Below are positions 10,343 to 22,903 of a stretch of DNA of 64,000 nt, piece after piece. A program made the position numbers and the translations under genes. The DNA is from Rachicladosporium sp. CCFEE 5018 (taxonomy: Eukaryota; Ascomycota; Dothideomycetes; Cladosporiales; Cladosporiaceae), in the NCBI GenBank assembly GCA_002077045.2, contig KZ111150.1:652484-716483 (forward strand), in the 5' to 3' direction. The notes under the pieces were generated by a model. It ran no database searches. It was given only the letters and a program-made list of their open reading frames with translations, and was not told the DNA's origin. The first letter of the stretch is position 1. Every line of letters begins with the position of its first letter.

Positions 10343-10903
10343 AGACACCATACCAGACCAGATTCCCGAACTTACCTGAGCGTGCGTGGAGGACCTGAGT
10401 AGTAATGGCATGAGGTGATAGGGGTTGGGTTGTCAGTCATCGATACTTCATGTACCGCTTTCCTTTCTCGACCTCTTTCACCTACGCGCGACTCCTGGAC
10501 GTAGGTAGGTCTCTGGCATCCTGTGTATCGATGTCGTCTCACCTATTCCATTACCCAGTCCTGCTTCCATCCAGCATCTCGTCGAGTCTTTGCCATGTGG
10601 CGCCGATGCCACGACTCCCTCACTCATACACATGGCAACACCAATAGCGACGGATCATCACCATCAATCGAGGGTCGCCAAGCATCGCGAAGCCCTTCGT
10701 GAACCATAATATAGAGTTCGTGTCAACCATGAAGCTGTCGCTTGTGTGACGCGTGGGCGCGACTTTGACGCAATCTCGCTGCCAAGATCTTGCTACCAGA
10801 GCGCCAGCTTACAAGGATGTGAGCTACGAATCTCGTGCTCTGATAATCCGGTATCTGGCTCCCGAGCCTCGCGCACCGCGACAACCCGTAATCATGCTCT
10901 GGG
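10343..10903. other. Aquaporin 3' flank up to contig end
   Basis: No gene is visible in these 561 bases. They are identical to 44097-44657, where the sequence continues unbroken into a K+ channel gene; here it stops at an N run. Confidence 0.5.
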
Positions 10904-11003
10904 NNNNNNNNNNNNNNNNNNNNNNNNNNNNNNNNNNNNNNNNNNNNNNNNNNNNNNNNNNNNNNNNNNNNNNNNNNNNNNNNNNNNNNNNNNNNNNNNN
11001 NNN
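10904..11003. other. Assembly gap (100 N)
   Basis: Exactly 100 N, the default size for a gap of unknown length. The left edge is the end of the first repeat copy and the right edge falls inside a carboxylesterase gene, whose 5' part is missing. Confidence 0.99.
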
Positions 11004-12442
11004 AACGTCTACGCGCCTTCGACACCGGCTCCGGCAGATGGCCGCTCGGTGATGTACTGGATCTATGGTGGGAGCCTGCAGTTTGGCAACGCTGGGCAGA
11101 TTTACTATGATGGCAGCTCGTTTGCGAGTTACGAGGATGTGATCGTCGTTACCGTGAACTATCGGACAAATGGTAAGCTCTCAGCGTTGTCGGTCTCGCG
11201 TATGGGTACGCACTGACATCCCCAATAGTCTTCGGCTTCCCTACTACCAGTGAGCTACCAGCTACCGGCCACAATCTAGGCTTTCTCGACCAACGCCTTG
11301 GCCTCGACTGGGTGCAGCGCAACATCAAAGCCTTCGGAGGTTCTCCAAAGAAAGTCACCATCTTTGGCGAAAGCGCTGGTGCTTTCAGCGTCGACGCCCT
11401 ACTCACGTCCTTCCCAGCCAATAGCACGCCACCATTTCGTGCAGCGATCCTGCAGAGCGGACAATACTCGTACGCTGTCGCGCCTAAAATATCGCCAACT
11501 CAGGCTCAAGTGCCCTGGGCTCAGCTGAGCGCAGCATTGGGCTGTCCTGGCACATATGCCAGCAATCTTACGTGTCTGCGAGCTGCGAATGCCACAGCGA
11601 TCAAGGACGTGATCGAGAAACAGGAGCTCACGTTCAGTCCCATTGCAGATAATGTGACGCTGGTGCAGAACCCAGCCCAGCAGCGAATAAGCGGCAACAT
11701 TGCGGGGATCCCGATCCTGAGCGGCACAGACGCCCAGGAGGGCCGGTGAGTTGACTTCAGTGCCTCAACATCGATTCGCGCTATCACTAACCATCCTATC
11801 AGTGTCTTCGCTGTCGGCCAAACAAACTTCACAGCCTATATCAGCGGCCTGTTCGGCGCCTCTTCCGCGCTCGTAGAATCAATCACGGCCGCATACCCTT
11901 CCTCGTTCGGCTCAGACTACGATCGTGCAGCCGCAGTCTTCACAGATTACGTCTTCACCTGCCCAACAGCGCTCGTTGCGAATGACACAGCCACTCTGAG
12001 GACTCCGGCCTGGCGCTACTACTTCAATGCCTCGTTCCCGAATACGCAAGCTTACCCTGGGCTTGGTGTCTATCATAGCAGCGAGATTCCCATCGTCTTT
12101 GGGACTTATGCCAAGACGAATGTCACGACGCAGGAGTACGCTTTGAGCAACACTATGATGGGAGCGTGGGCGAGGTTTGCTAAGAACCCTGCTGGAGGGC
12201 CCGGTTGGAATAGAATCGGGACTGGAACCTCTGGTGTAGTACTGGAGGGTGCTACGCAGGCTGCGATTGGGGGATTGTACACGGATGGCAGTGGGAACAC
12301 GATCGACGGGACGTTCGATTTGGGAGTCCTTGGTAACAGAGGTGATGTCCTAGGCAGTGGTGTGACTGTCGTGGACCAGAGCGAGGCGGACTCGAGATGC
12401 GGCGTCTTCCTGCCTGTGTACCAGGCGTTGACAGGGCTGTAG
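11004..12442 (+). CDS. Type B carboxylesterase (5' end lost in gap)
   Basis: Alpha/beta-hydrolase of the carboxylesterase/cholinesterase family, hydrolysing ester substrates; family members are mostly secreted. Three exons remain: 11004-11172, 11229-11745 and 11803-12442. The visible part starts just before the oxyanion-hole region (YWIYGGSLQFG), then VNYRTNVFGFP, LGFLDQRLGLDWV, and the nucleophile elbow FGESAGAFS. The acidic triad member is probably the Glu in GTDAQEGR and the His is in YHSSEIP. N-glycosylation sequons (NST, NLT, NAT, NVT) fit a secreted enzyme. About 100 N-terminal residues, including any signal peptide, are missing because of the N run. A short ATG frame at 10729 left of the gap is closed by TGA after six codons and is not its start. 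Confidence 0.85.
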
Positions 12443-12788
12443 ACGTAAGTCGAGAGACTCTCAACCTGCAGTTGTCGAACATCGATGCCTATTGTCGATA
12501 GAATAGTGGAAATTGAGGTCATCACTCCACGTGTTGGTGGATTCTGTTGTCAGTCACCCCGGGATTTGCCGCCCCCGCCAGGGCTCTGTCATCTCGTCAC
12601 TCATGGAACGCACCTCTCCTCTTCCACTCTACTAGACGCCCTTGTGGTAGTCCACGCTCTGCAGAACCCAAGACATATCACTTCACTCGGCCTTTGCTTG
12701 CCATAGTTAATATCAGGCACCTGCATGACCCTCCGCAGTCCACCGCCTGTTCTCCTCCCAACGTCCACTCACTATCTCCACCTCGGCC
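12443..12788. other. Intergenic region
   Basis: 346 bases between two same-direction genes. I see only 3' flank and a pyrimidine-rich leader before the RING-protein ATG. Confidence 0.4.
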
Positions 12789-15016
12789 ATGTCTTCTCAG
12801 CCACCAGCTCTGGTCAAATCCGCTTCCAGCTCTAAGCAGATTCCCAGCGCTTCGTCGCCAGCTCAGACTATCTCCCAAACCCAGGCTTTCTTCTCGAACA
12901 ATTCCGCCACTCGTGGCAGCACGCCAGCTAGGAACGCAGTAGCGCCGCGGAACACTCAGAACGCCAAGCCGAAGCACAAGTCGAAGAACAAGGCTTCGTT
13001 CCGGGGTATTGTGGATGATGACGCAGAGGCTGAGGCGTTCAGCATGCAGAATCCGCATGGCCGCCGAGGGCAGCAGAGCATTACGCATTTGATGCAGTTT
13101 GCTTTGCCACCGAGGCCGCAGCAGACGCATCAGTTCAGGCATGGTGGACGTAGAGGCGAGCGTCCGAATAGAACGTGGGGACTGGGTAGTGGGTATCATG
13201 CTGTGGACAAGTCGAGGTGAGATGAGATGGAGCATGTGCGATGCAGTCAGGGTGCCCACTGACGCGTCCTAGATACATCCACGCGAACTACCGCTTCATT
13301 GTCGATCCGCGTGGAGACTACCAAGCACAAGCCGAGGATGCTGACTTGCACGTTGATTGGAGCAACGTACTCCAGATCATTGCTTCGCCCAAGACGCAAG
13401 CCGCATCCTGCCCGATCTGTTTGGGCGATCCCACGGCACCACGCATGGCAAAATGCGGCCACATCTTCTGCACATCGTGTCTAATTCGATACATGCACTC
13501 CGAGGACACCAGTGCACCACCTGACAAGCGAGCTAGATACAAGAAATGTCCTATCTGCTGGGACAGTATCTACATCTCCGAGACGCGTCCCGTCCGCTTC
13601 TATGCCGGTCAAGAAGGCGAGCTGCCTCGCGAGGGCGGTGATATTGTGCTTCGGCTCGTGAAGAGGAATGCCAACGCCACATTGGCAATGCCTCGCGAGA
13701 GCGCAGATCCGCTTGGCAAAGGCGAGGAGGTACCATGGTACTTCGCTGCGGAAGTAATGGACTACGCACGCGTAATGAAAGGCAGCGAGGAGTATATGCT
13801 GCAACAGTACGATGAAGCATTGAAAGCTGTGGAGTACATCGAGAAAGAGGATGAGCTGATTTTTGGTGAGGACGCCGAATGGACTGGCCGAGCCAAGCGA
13901 ATGCTGCACGAGGCAAAGGAGAAGGTGAAGGGGATTGGAAATCCGCCCGAACAACACAAGAAGCCGGAGGTCAAATCCACGTCAAAGCCCGAGCGGCCGC
14001 TAATACAATTCAACGATAACGATGAGAACGCGCCAGACATGTACATACAACGGCACGCGAACACGCCGACTCTGACGACTCCGCCAGGGCCTACCATGGA
14101 CAACGGACCAGCGGAGTCAAACACACAGCCGGATGCCAACTATGTCCCACGAACCATCGCTGAGATGCGACAACGGCAATACGAGAAGCCGCAGCCAAAC
14201 GAGTACCTCTTTTACCATGCGCTGCAGCACTACTACCTTTCTTCGCTCGACATCCGCATTTTGCAAGCTGCGTTCGGATCGTACACGCAATTTCCGTCCT
14301 CAATCTTGCCACGCGTTGATCGCGTCAGTAGTGGTCATGTTGTAGACGACGACCTGCGGAAGAAGGTCAAATACCTTGCTCATCTTCCCTATGGCTGTGA
14401 AGTAGGCTTCCTGGAGTGTGACTGGACGGACACAGTCTCGCCCGAAGTACTCAAGCCGTTCGAGGTCCAGATTGACCGCCGGAGACGCCGTAACGAAGAC
14501 AAGGAAGCTCGCGAGGAGAAGGAGCGAGTACGTGGCGAGAAAGCTGCGGAGAAGGAGTATGCCGCCGTACGTCGGAAGAGACCGTCCTTCTCTAGTGTGG
14601 CGATCAGCTCAGACCAGATGCCTTCGCTTTCCGGATCGGTGCCAGACAGCACCGAGCAAGGCTCGCCACCTTGGCCACACCGCGCAACCTCTGGCTTTGC
14701 ATCATTAGCATCACCCTCGACATCACCAAGTGCCCACCGGACCGTTTGGGGGACTGCAGCTGTTTCAGCTTCGAGCCCGGAACTTGATGCTGCGATTTCC
14801 GCAGACCTCGGTCAGGAGGGTGACGGGTGGCTGGAAGGTTGGGAGAAGGACTTGCTGAGCCACGATCACAATCTTGTGGCCCAGGCTGAGCTTTTGTCGC
14901 TCAATGAAGGCTCAAGCAAGATGGCTGTCAGTGCTGCCGCAGTTGGTGCTGGCAAGAAGGGCAAGAAGGGGAAGAAGATCACCCTCATGAGTACTACGAA
15001 TCGACGCGGTGCTTGA
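12789..15016 (+). CDS. RING finger E3 ligase, RNF10/Mag2-like
   Basis: Two exons, 12789-13216 and 13273-15016, encode 723 residues. Residues 1-142 are Ser/Pro-rich and include an RRGQQSITHLMQF-type segment typical of the RNF10 group; residues about 143-165 (YIHANYRFIVDPRGDY) are another family hallmark. The C3HC4 RING spans about 189-238: CPIC, CGHIFCTSC and CPIC. The rest contains EYLFYHALQHYYLSSLDIRIL, LPYGCEVGFLECDW and a charged helix with Glu/Lys/Arg, ending in a basic GKKGKKGKKI tail. RNF10 relatives ubiquitinate small-subunit ribosomal proteins in ribosome quality control; that role is inferred by family. Intron donor GTGAGA, acceptor CTAG, phase 2. Confidence 0.85.
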
Positions 15017-15508
15017 TGAGGTGTATGTAGAGTCGTACCCGTATAGTTTGCTCAAAGCACTACCCTGCCAGACGCATCTTCATGTCGACGAGTGCATCTA
15101 CAAGCGGCAGAGTCTGGACCGCTTCCGTGCGCTTTCGGTAGACTTTCGACCATTTCATCCAGAGTTCAAACTATGTCAGCCTTGCCAAGTTCTGATCTCG
15201 ACGGACTGAACTCTGTGAGCTATTGCGCCATGTCTCACTGCACGTTCCCGATTAGATATCGACCACGTGAAGCGACGTCAGTGCTACCTTGTGTTGACAA
15301 TCCTGCTAACCTCGATGTCGCGACAAGTATGGCCAGATGCCCCAGGTGGAGGCGTCGCTAGCTTCACCCAGAAGACTTCACGCGCTCTGCTTCCTGACGC
15401 TTTCGTGTCGCCGTATTTCTAATTAGGAGCGTCCTATCGCTCTACGCGCAAGCCTGGCTTAGAGCTTCTTCTCGACCGATTCCCCACCATATCATTTAGG
15501 AAGAAGGC
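15017..15508. other. Intergenic region
   Basis: Nearly 500 bases between two same-direction genes. No supported feature. Confidence 0.4.
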
Positions 15509-16279
15509 ATGAAGGTCATCATCGCCGGCGCAAGTGGCAACATCGGCCGCAAAGCGCTAGACGAGGCGCTTCATCATCCAGATGTGACGATAGTCGTTGC
15601 CCTGGTCCGCCGAGAGCTAGATGTCCAGAATGCGAAGCTACAGACTCTCGTGAAGCAGGACTTCTCGTCGTACAGCGAAGCAGAGCTGGAGAAGCTGAAC
15701 GGCGCGCAGGGGTGCATTTGGTGAGTCCTGCATCCCCATGAAGAAGCATGAAGCTCATGACCTCGTCGCTGACCGCTGGCTTCTCGCAGGGCCCTCGGCG
15801 GACCCCTCAGCCCTCTAGATGTCCACTCCACATACCCCCGCGCAGCCCTCTCATCCTTCTCCACAGCCCTGGCCCCACATACTCCAACACACAAAATCTT
15901 CCACTTCATCCTCCTCTCCGGCGCCCTGATCCCACGCACAGAGAATGGCGTCCTCTCCCAGGTCCCTGTCGTCAGCACTTTCGTCGAGCGCGGCCACGTG
16001 GAGCAAGAATTAGAGGCTTACTCGGCAGCGCATGAAGACTGGCAGACGATCATTGTGCGGCCCTCGGTCGTCGTGGCGAAGAACAGCTGGCCGGAGACCT
16101 TGCTGCCGGAGCAGTTCCAGATTAGCGAGGAGGTGTTTGCCGCTGCGCTGGTCGATTTCGCGGTGCACGGGAGTGAGGACTGGTTGCTGGACAATGCGGC
16201 GTTGAAAGCGAAGGGTGAAAAGGCGCTGGCGAGGAAGCATGTGGGTGGATTGGGGGCGGAGGTCGATGCGAAGGCTTGA
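15509..16279 (+). CDS. NAD(P)-binding Rossmann protein (atypical SDR)
   Basis: Two exons, 15509-15720 and 15790-16279, encode 233 residues. The N-terminus MKVIIAGASGNIGRKALDEAL carries the GxxGxxG dinucleotide motif of NmrA-like/atypical short-chain dehydrogenases. Further along are ALGGPLSPLDV, the strand FHFILLSGALIPR, and IIVRPSVVV. A clear YxxxK catalytic pair is not visible, so a redox enzyme or a dinucleotide-sensing protein are both possible. Splice sites are GTGAGT and CGCAG, and the split Trp codon is restored on joining. It converges on the histidine kinase gene with 179 bases between. Confidence 0.75.
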
Positions 16280-16458
16280 GTCTCGTGAATGCCAATCGTT
16301 CGAGGTTGGGGTCCACCATCCTGTATCTGTAACATTCCCGTCGCTATCGCCATGCAACGTGCCTTTGAAGCTCCGTGCCATCGTGTCTCCTGATCCGACA
16401 CACTGGCGGCATGGCATGTAGCCAGATCCGATAGTATAATAGCCTTGCAAACACATTC

Positions 16459-19400
16459 TTAGCTCATGATCTCCCTAATGACTTCCAGCGCCTCCCCCGT
16501 AGTGAATGGCTTCGACAACACCTTATCAACACCCGCCTGCACAGCAGTGTCGACCTGCTCCTGCCTCACATTAGCAGTCACAGCAATGATCGGTAGCCTC
16601 TTAGCCAGTCGCCCTTCGCCCTCGAGCTCGCGGATCCTGCGGGTAGCTGTCAGACCATCCATGACCGGCATCTCCACGTCCATGAGGATAAGATCGACTT
16701 TGATGGGATTTGTTGCGGCAGGACCTGCGGGGCTGGCACTAGGGTCGCGCCAGATGTCAGTCTTTGCCAGCAGTGCGAGAGCGTCAAGTCCGTTGTCAGC
16801 GACTTCGACTGTGCTGCCGGTCATGCGAAGCTGCTTGGCGAGGATGCGCTGGTTGACCAGGTTATCTTCGACGAGGAGGATGTTGTAGACGCGGTCGGCT
16901 TCGGGGTCTGCAGTGCCTACGAGGACTTAATTGTCAGCTTTGCATTACCGCGTCTTGATTCTCAGAAAGGCTACATGCATACCATTGGTAAGTGTGTGAT
17001 TCGCCACCGCCGTCGGCTTTGTCGGTTCTTCTGGCTCATCGCCAGCCATAGTCGCGATGTAGAATGCAAATACAGAGCCTTCACCAGGAACTGAGGCCAC
17101 GCCAACGCGTCCACCCTGCTTCTCGACGAGCTTACGGACGATATATAACCCTAACCCGCTGCCTCCATATGTAATGTGCGTCTTCGGCGTTGCTTGAGAG
17201 AAGCGCTGGAACAAGCGATTGATACCGTCCTGATCTATGCCTGGACCTGTGTCACGAACCAGAAAGTAGGCGTATAGGCGGTCATCGCCTGCTTGAAGGG
17301 GTGGAAGCGCGGCATTGTCGTGTTCCGCTGCTGTCGGAGTGACCCAAGTAATCCCGCCGTACTTTGTGCGAAAATCGGGTGGCTTCGTAGGCTGTATGCC
17401 TGCATGGTACCCTTTGTGTCAGTGGCACGATATGTACTTTTCGAGATGCTAATGGATACATACCGTAGGTTACTGTGATCTAGCGCAGCTCCTGCGTCGC
17501 AGTAAATTTGATTGCGTTACTGATCAAGTTAATCAGGAGCTGCGCCATGCGAGATGTGTCCAGCAAAAATGTGATTGATCTTTTGCAAGCTCTTGGGCTC
17601 CATCGCTTTGACAGCCGTGATCTTGATATCGTTCATGGCCGACTCCCCAGAAAACATCCTGATCGTGTCTTTTACGACCTTCTCAGTGTTCGCGCAGACT
17701 GGCACAATTGACAACATCTGTGAATCAAGGCGCGACAAGATCAGCACATCGTCGATGACTCGGCGCTGATGCGCAGCGCAGGCCAAGATTGTGTCAGCTG
17801 CTGCGGCATTCTGCTCTGCTACATCCTGCCATGCTTTCGGGGTCACTTCAGGAACATACTGCACGCTGCGTGCGATCCCATCAGCGAGCTGTGTGATAGC
17901 CGTGAGCGGGTTGCGCATCTCATGACTAGTAACGTCCAAGAACGCCTCTTGCCGCTGCTTTGCCTGCGTTGCTAGCTTCGCATTCCTGCTCTGGACATTC
18001 TCTGCCCACTTCTGATGGCTGATGTCTGTTACATACACCATCAATAGCTTCACCAGGCCGTCTTTAATGAGTGGGAAGTTCGTAGCAAGTATCCAGGTAG
18101 AGTATGGCTCCTCGTCGTCCTCTTGCGATACCGGCGGCTTCCAATCTCTCTTCAAGCGGAACTCGCGTACGGCACGTACATTCCCTTCCAGTAAGTTCGC
18201 GACCAGTCGATCGTGCTTCTCATACTCCTCGGGGGCCAAGATCGCGCGAAAGTCTGACATATCCGGCTTTGAGCGATCGTGGCCCGTGATTTGATAAAAT
18301 TGGTCGTTCGCCCAGGCAATTCTCGAATCAAGTCCTATTTGGCACATCCCAACGGGCGCGCTGTGAGCCATATGCTGCAGTCGAGTCTCGCTGTCAGTCA
18401 CGAGTCGTTCCAGCATGGCCTCGCGCTTGCGTGCTTGGGCCTTCGAGATGGACTCCGCCCACTTCAGCTTGAACCGTGCCGCGATGTCTGTGATGCTGCT
18501 CTCCGTCGCTTCGTCATATGCTCTCCGGGGATTCGTGCCGACCAGGAAGAAGCCTTGCAGATTCCCGCTGATCTCGAGAGCGCAGATAACGATGGTCTTC
18601 GAAGGCTCGCCGAAGCCTGCCCAAGTGACGCCATCGAACAGAGTGATGTCACTGCTAGCCTCATTTATGACCACTGGGGTGCTCGAATTCCTGGCTTTGC
18701 GGAATAGTGGTATCAGACCAGCTTGGTCTGTCTCGAGTAGGGCAGTCTGCGGCGCACAATTATGACCTTCAGGGATCCCGATGCTACCAGAACACGTTAA
18801 GTTCGGCATACCTTCGCCAACCAAGGCGTCGTAGGTATACATCAGTGCGACCGTAATATCGCGTGGATTGCTGCGTAGAGCTTGCATGAACTCTGTTAGC
18901 GTCTTCTCCACTGGGTAGGATTCCATATTGGCGACAAGCTCCGTCACGCGCCGTCGCCGCTCAGACAAGACCTTACTGGTGGACTCGTAAGTAGTGTTAT
19001 AGACGCCTTCGATGTTTCCACTCATGCCCCAGACCGGAACAAATTGGCCGACGAAGTAGGCTTCTTCCAGGAAGCCGTGTCTTTCCGTCATAAGTTCGAT
19101 GTTGTCTACACTCACAGCTTGGCCCGTTTGGTAAATTGCAGTGAACATGGGCTGGACATCAGCAACGAGTCCGGGGAAGGCAACCGCGAAGGTCGCTCCC
19201 ATGAGTCTGGGGTGGGCGCCTCCACTGAAGACCGCAAATTCGGCATTGTACAGTGCGACTTGCTTCGGGCCCCAGTAGAGACAGGCGCCTCTGCTGTCAG
19301 CGAAGATCATACAAGCGTATGAGCGAAGAATCGGATTCCAGTCTGAAAGCCGTCCCAGCGGTGTCTTGGTCCAGTCATAGTTCAGGAAAAGCGCATTGTG

Positions 19401-19571
19401 TTCAGTGTTAGGAATTGATTCTGTCCATGCATGGCCGGAAGAAGTCTCTGATCGCTCTAGTATCGGGCGGATAGGGACTGCGCGTGTCGTGAGCCTGTCG
19501 TACGCCAGTGGTGCGGAAGGGTGAACTAGTGACATGTCGTTGTCCTCGTTGGACTCGATCGGTTCTGCCAT
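16459..19571 (-). pseudogene. Hybrid histidine kinase (PAS-HisKA-HATPase-REC), disrupted
   Basis: A cytosolic two-component sensor kinase with fused receiver. Segments on the minus strand are 19571-17464, 17399-16983 and 16916-16459. Order: N-terminal sensor region with PAS/GAF-like folds (residues 1-380), a PAS domain (about 390-510), HisKA with the H-box TSHEMRNPLTAI (His about 550), N-box NLISNAIKFT, G-boxes DTGPGI and GGSGLGL, then a receiver with LLVEDN, LILMDVEMPVMDG (phospho-Asp) and SKPF. Two lesions lie close together in the ATPase module: a one-base frameshift at a T5 run (plus-strand A5, 17565-17569), after which the N-box is in another frame, and an in-frame TAG at 17480-17482 between the N-box and ITVTYG. 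No GT donor can splice out the stop without losing the N-box. Either a recent pseudogene or base-call errors. Confidence 0.75.
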
Positions 19572-20987
19572 CGTGGCCGCGGCACCTGCAGCGGAGGACT
19601 ATATCGGGCGTACCACGTCATGCATTACAGCTCAGCCCTCTGCGGGGGCCGGTCTCTAAGTCCATGTCGCACAATCATGTGTGTGCTGATGTTCATCACG
19701 TCTGCCCCTGCGGCAGACCGTGCTGCGTCACTAACTTATCTGGGCTTCGACAGCTGACTAAGAATTCTCTTCCACCAAGCGAAAGTTTGTGGTCGCTCAC
19801 CAAAACTAGACTGCAAAGAAGACTTTGCTTCGAGTGGATGCTCATTTAACGGTAGTACATGGTCGCTGTCACATGCTATTCGCCGCTTCCGCCTCTTCAA
19901 AAGTCTGGAGAGCTATCGCTACGTGCAAGCATACCGGCAGATATCGCATCGCAGTGCCAAAAGGACGTACAGAGATAGATGGTAGTTTCATTGCGATTTC
20001 GTCAATTCGCTCCTTTCGATGAGCGTGTTGGAGTCGCATTCACCCGTCTCAGCTAGGCTCACACGAGCATTACCTGCATGATTAACACTTGAAGCAGCCG
20101 TCGTCGAACACTCCAAGAACTCGGAAAACGCAATTGTGCCTGTGCCACACACGTGGCGCCAGTACCTGTCAATGGAAGATCCATGATAAAGAACGCGTCT
20201 AGACTAGGGTAGGGCGGGTGGAAGTATTGGCAATCTCGCTGTACTTCACTCCTGCTCCGACAGCAGTTGCGTGCAAGCAACGATGTGAAGCGTCTCAGCC
20301 CTCAGTGACTGAGTATATCGGCTAGGAATGCAAGATGTATCATCAGAGGATCAATGAGAACACTGGCGATGATCGAGGCCGCGGAGTCGAATCTCTCGAG
20401 CTGTGGCTTGACTTTGACAAGGTTGGAAGTGGATGCCAATCAAGGCAGCCCGCGCACAGGCTGATATTGACCTTCGCGAAATTGGATCGAAGGCCACGGA
20501 CGACAGGCGCCATGGCACCGTCACCTCTCCTGTTGTTGACCGTGACCATTACATCTATCTTGCACACGTTCTTTGCAGCATCATTGCCTTCGTTGAGCGC
20601 CTTCTACTAATCACATTCGTTCCAATGCGAGAGCAATAATTACACTTTGCCAGCTACCTTAGCTTTCTGCCCCACGCGACCCCGTTGTTCCGCCGTCCCG
20701 CAAGTGGCCAGCCTCCTTCCGCTTTCCCACAAAACCACCACCCCTCTGTTGCGCCGCGCACACACAGCACACTACACTGCCATTGCAGCACCAACATTTC
20801 TATTCGCCCTCAGCCGCTCTGGGCTACCATTAGGAGACAGCGAACACTCAGTCGCAATCCACACCACCACCCTGGCGCGCATATAGCTCCGCCGGTGGTC
20901 CTGGAAGCGGCCGCGCGTGCGACCATTGACCGTCAGGTTCCGAACCAGACACCACCACACTCGCTTGTATAGAGACACGCCGCCACG
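19572..20987. promoter_or_regulatory. Long divergent intergenic region (kinase/palI)
   Basis: About 1.4 kb separates the starts of the histidine kinase and palI. The 300 bases before palI are C-rich and A/C-rich, consistent with a leader. I found no gene, tRNA or obvious repeat. Confidence 0.4.
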
Positions 20988-22903
20988 ATGTTACGACCCG
21001 CGACTCCACTCGCCATAATATTCTTCGTTGCTTTTGTATTATTGCTGCTTAGCACTATCTCCACGCCCATCATCAAGCAAGTGCCGCTTGGTCAGTTTCA
21101 AGGATGGGAGTTTGGCGTGTTCGGGTATTGCAAAGGGGGAGCGCAATGCAAAGGGCCCATGATCGGATACAGCACAGGTGGGCCGTGACAGCGATCAGTG
21201 TGGCGAAGTCACGTACTGACAGTATCGCAGATGGCTTGTTCACAGGAGCTGATGCTAACGACTTCTCCCTTCCCTCCGCGACACGGCACAGCCTGTCCTC
21301 CATACTGATTGTTCACCCCATTGCAGCGCTGCTGACGCTAATATGCTTTGCCCTGTCTGTGGCGGCACACTTCCATGGCCCAGCTTCGTCACCTCGCTAC
21401 CTTCTCGCACTTCTAATTCTCACAATCCCGACCTTGCTGGTCACACTATTGGCGTTCCTCGTCGACATACTTCTTTTCGTCCCTCACGTGGGCTGGGGCG
21501 GCTGGATCGTCCTTGGAGCTACTATCTTGATCGTCGCATCCAGCGTCGTGACCTGCGCGATGCGAAGGACGCTCGTTAGCCGGAAAGCACGCAAGAAGCG
21601 GATTGCAGAGAACGCCGATATGAGCGGCGCGAACTACTACGAGAACCTCAATCAGACGCGCTTGATGCAGGACCAGTTGCCACGCGCGGACAGTCCGCCA
21701 CCAATGAGTGGGACTACCGCACAGGAGTCAAAGGAAGCGCCCGGTTTCGCGACATTTGAGATGAAGAGGGAGGCATCGAATGGGCAGAGTCCTGATGGAG
21801 GACGAAGAAGCATGGATGATCGAACCCCACTGAACCCTGTACGCGACCCGAGCGTGAGATCTGCCAGCACTGGTGGTGCACGAAGACCATACCCGCAGGG
21901 CGAAGGCATGCCTCCTATGCCCATGAATGGGGGACCACATGATCGCATGGCATCTCCACGACGGCCGAGCAGAGACGAATACGGCAACCCGCTGCCGGCT
22001 ATGGCTGGTGCAGGTGTGTTGGCAGGCGAAGGTCTGAGACATCAAACATCGGAGGGTAGCCTTGGTTCTCATCGATCGAATGGCCGTGGTGGTGCACCAC
22101 CCATGTATGGCCGAGGCCGGGGAGGGTATGGACCACCTCCGCGCGGCGGATACGGGCCACCAAGAGCTGGCTACGGTCCACCAAGAGGAGGCTACGGACC
22201 GAAAGGAGCATACCGTGGCGGACCACCGCCGCCTGGTTGGAACGGCCGTGGCGGTGGCAGAGGTGGACGCGGTAACCCGGGCATGATCCCGGGCATGAGC
22301 GGTCCTCCACCCAACTATGGCGGCGATGGCGCGTACCCTCCGTCGCCAAGAGGTGGTCCACCACCAAGGAGTCAGATGCGACCTTCGCCAGATCAGTTCA
22401 TAGCACGTGGCCCATCACCAGGCAACGATCTTGCAATCGGCCAGGCCATTGAGATGGATGAGCGCACGGGCAGTCCACCCGTGCATGGACAGCAAGGTCA
22501 ACAGTACGGACTACGAGACAGCGATAATGACGTGGCTGGCATGGTCGGCCTACAGCAGGGACGCAACAGCCCATTCCAGCGTGACAGCGAGCAACCCTCA
22601 GGCTACCCGAGTACCGGCAGCAACTACTCCGAGCAGTGCGTTCCGCCGAACCCCAGAGCGAGAGCCACATCACTGACACCTCACAGCACTTACGTCCCAC
22701 CCCGCGCCGCCTGGAACCAACAACAATCTCGCGGCCCCGTCTCACCCCTCACGACAGACAGCGCTTCCTCCGGCCTCGCCTCCTCAAACGCTCTCCCAAC
22801 AGCAGGTTCCTACTCCAACCTCGCCCCAATTCAAGCCTCGCCAACCTCCCCCCAACAAGCACACATGCCGCACCACGCGCGCCAGACTTCTGAGCCTTAC
22901 TAA
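20988..22903 (+). CDS. palI: pH-response regulator PalI/Rim9 (SUR7 family), ends at premature TAA
   Basis: Plasma-membrane protein that helps position the PalH/Rim21 alkaline-pH sensor in the Pal/Rim pathway. Exon 1 is 20988-21177 and exon 2 starts at 21231 (donor GTGGGC, acceptor CGCAG). The N-terminus has the SUR7/PalI arrangement: first helix AIIFFVAFVLLLL, the extracellular GWEFGVFGYC motif, then three helices (SILIVHPIAALLTLICFAL, YLLALLILTIPTLLVTLLAF, WGGWIVLGATILIVASS). A long cytosolic tail includes a run of GGYGPP/RGGYGP repeats (about 22115-22215) and RGG-type stretches. The frame closes at TAA 22901-22903 after 620 residues, but related coding continues in the same frame to 23533. 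Confidence 0.85.

Noticed and set aside
10729..10749. Short ATG frame MKLSLV as start of the esterase
   Set aside because: Closed by TGA after six codons, and it lies on the other contig.
10723..11216. Open frames spanning the first N run
   Set aside because: They exist only because N codons are not read as stops; the flanks belong to different contigs.
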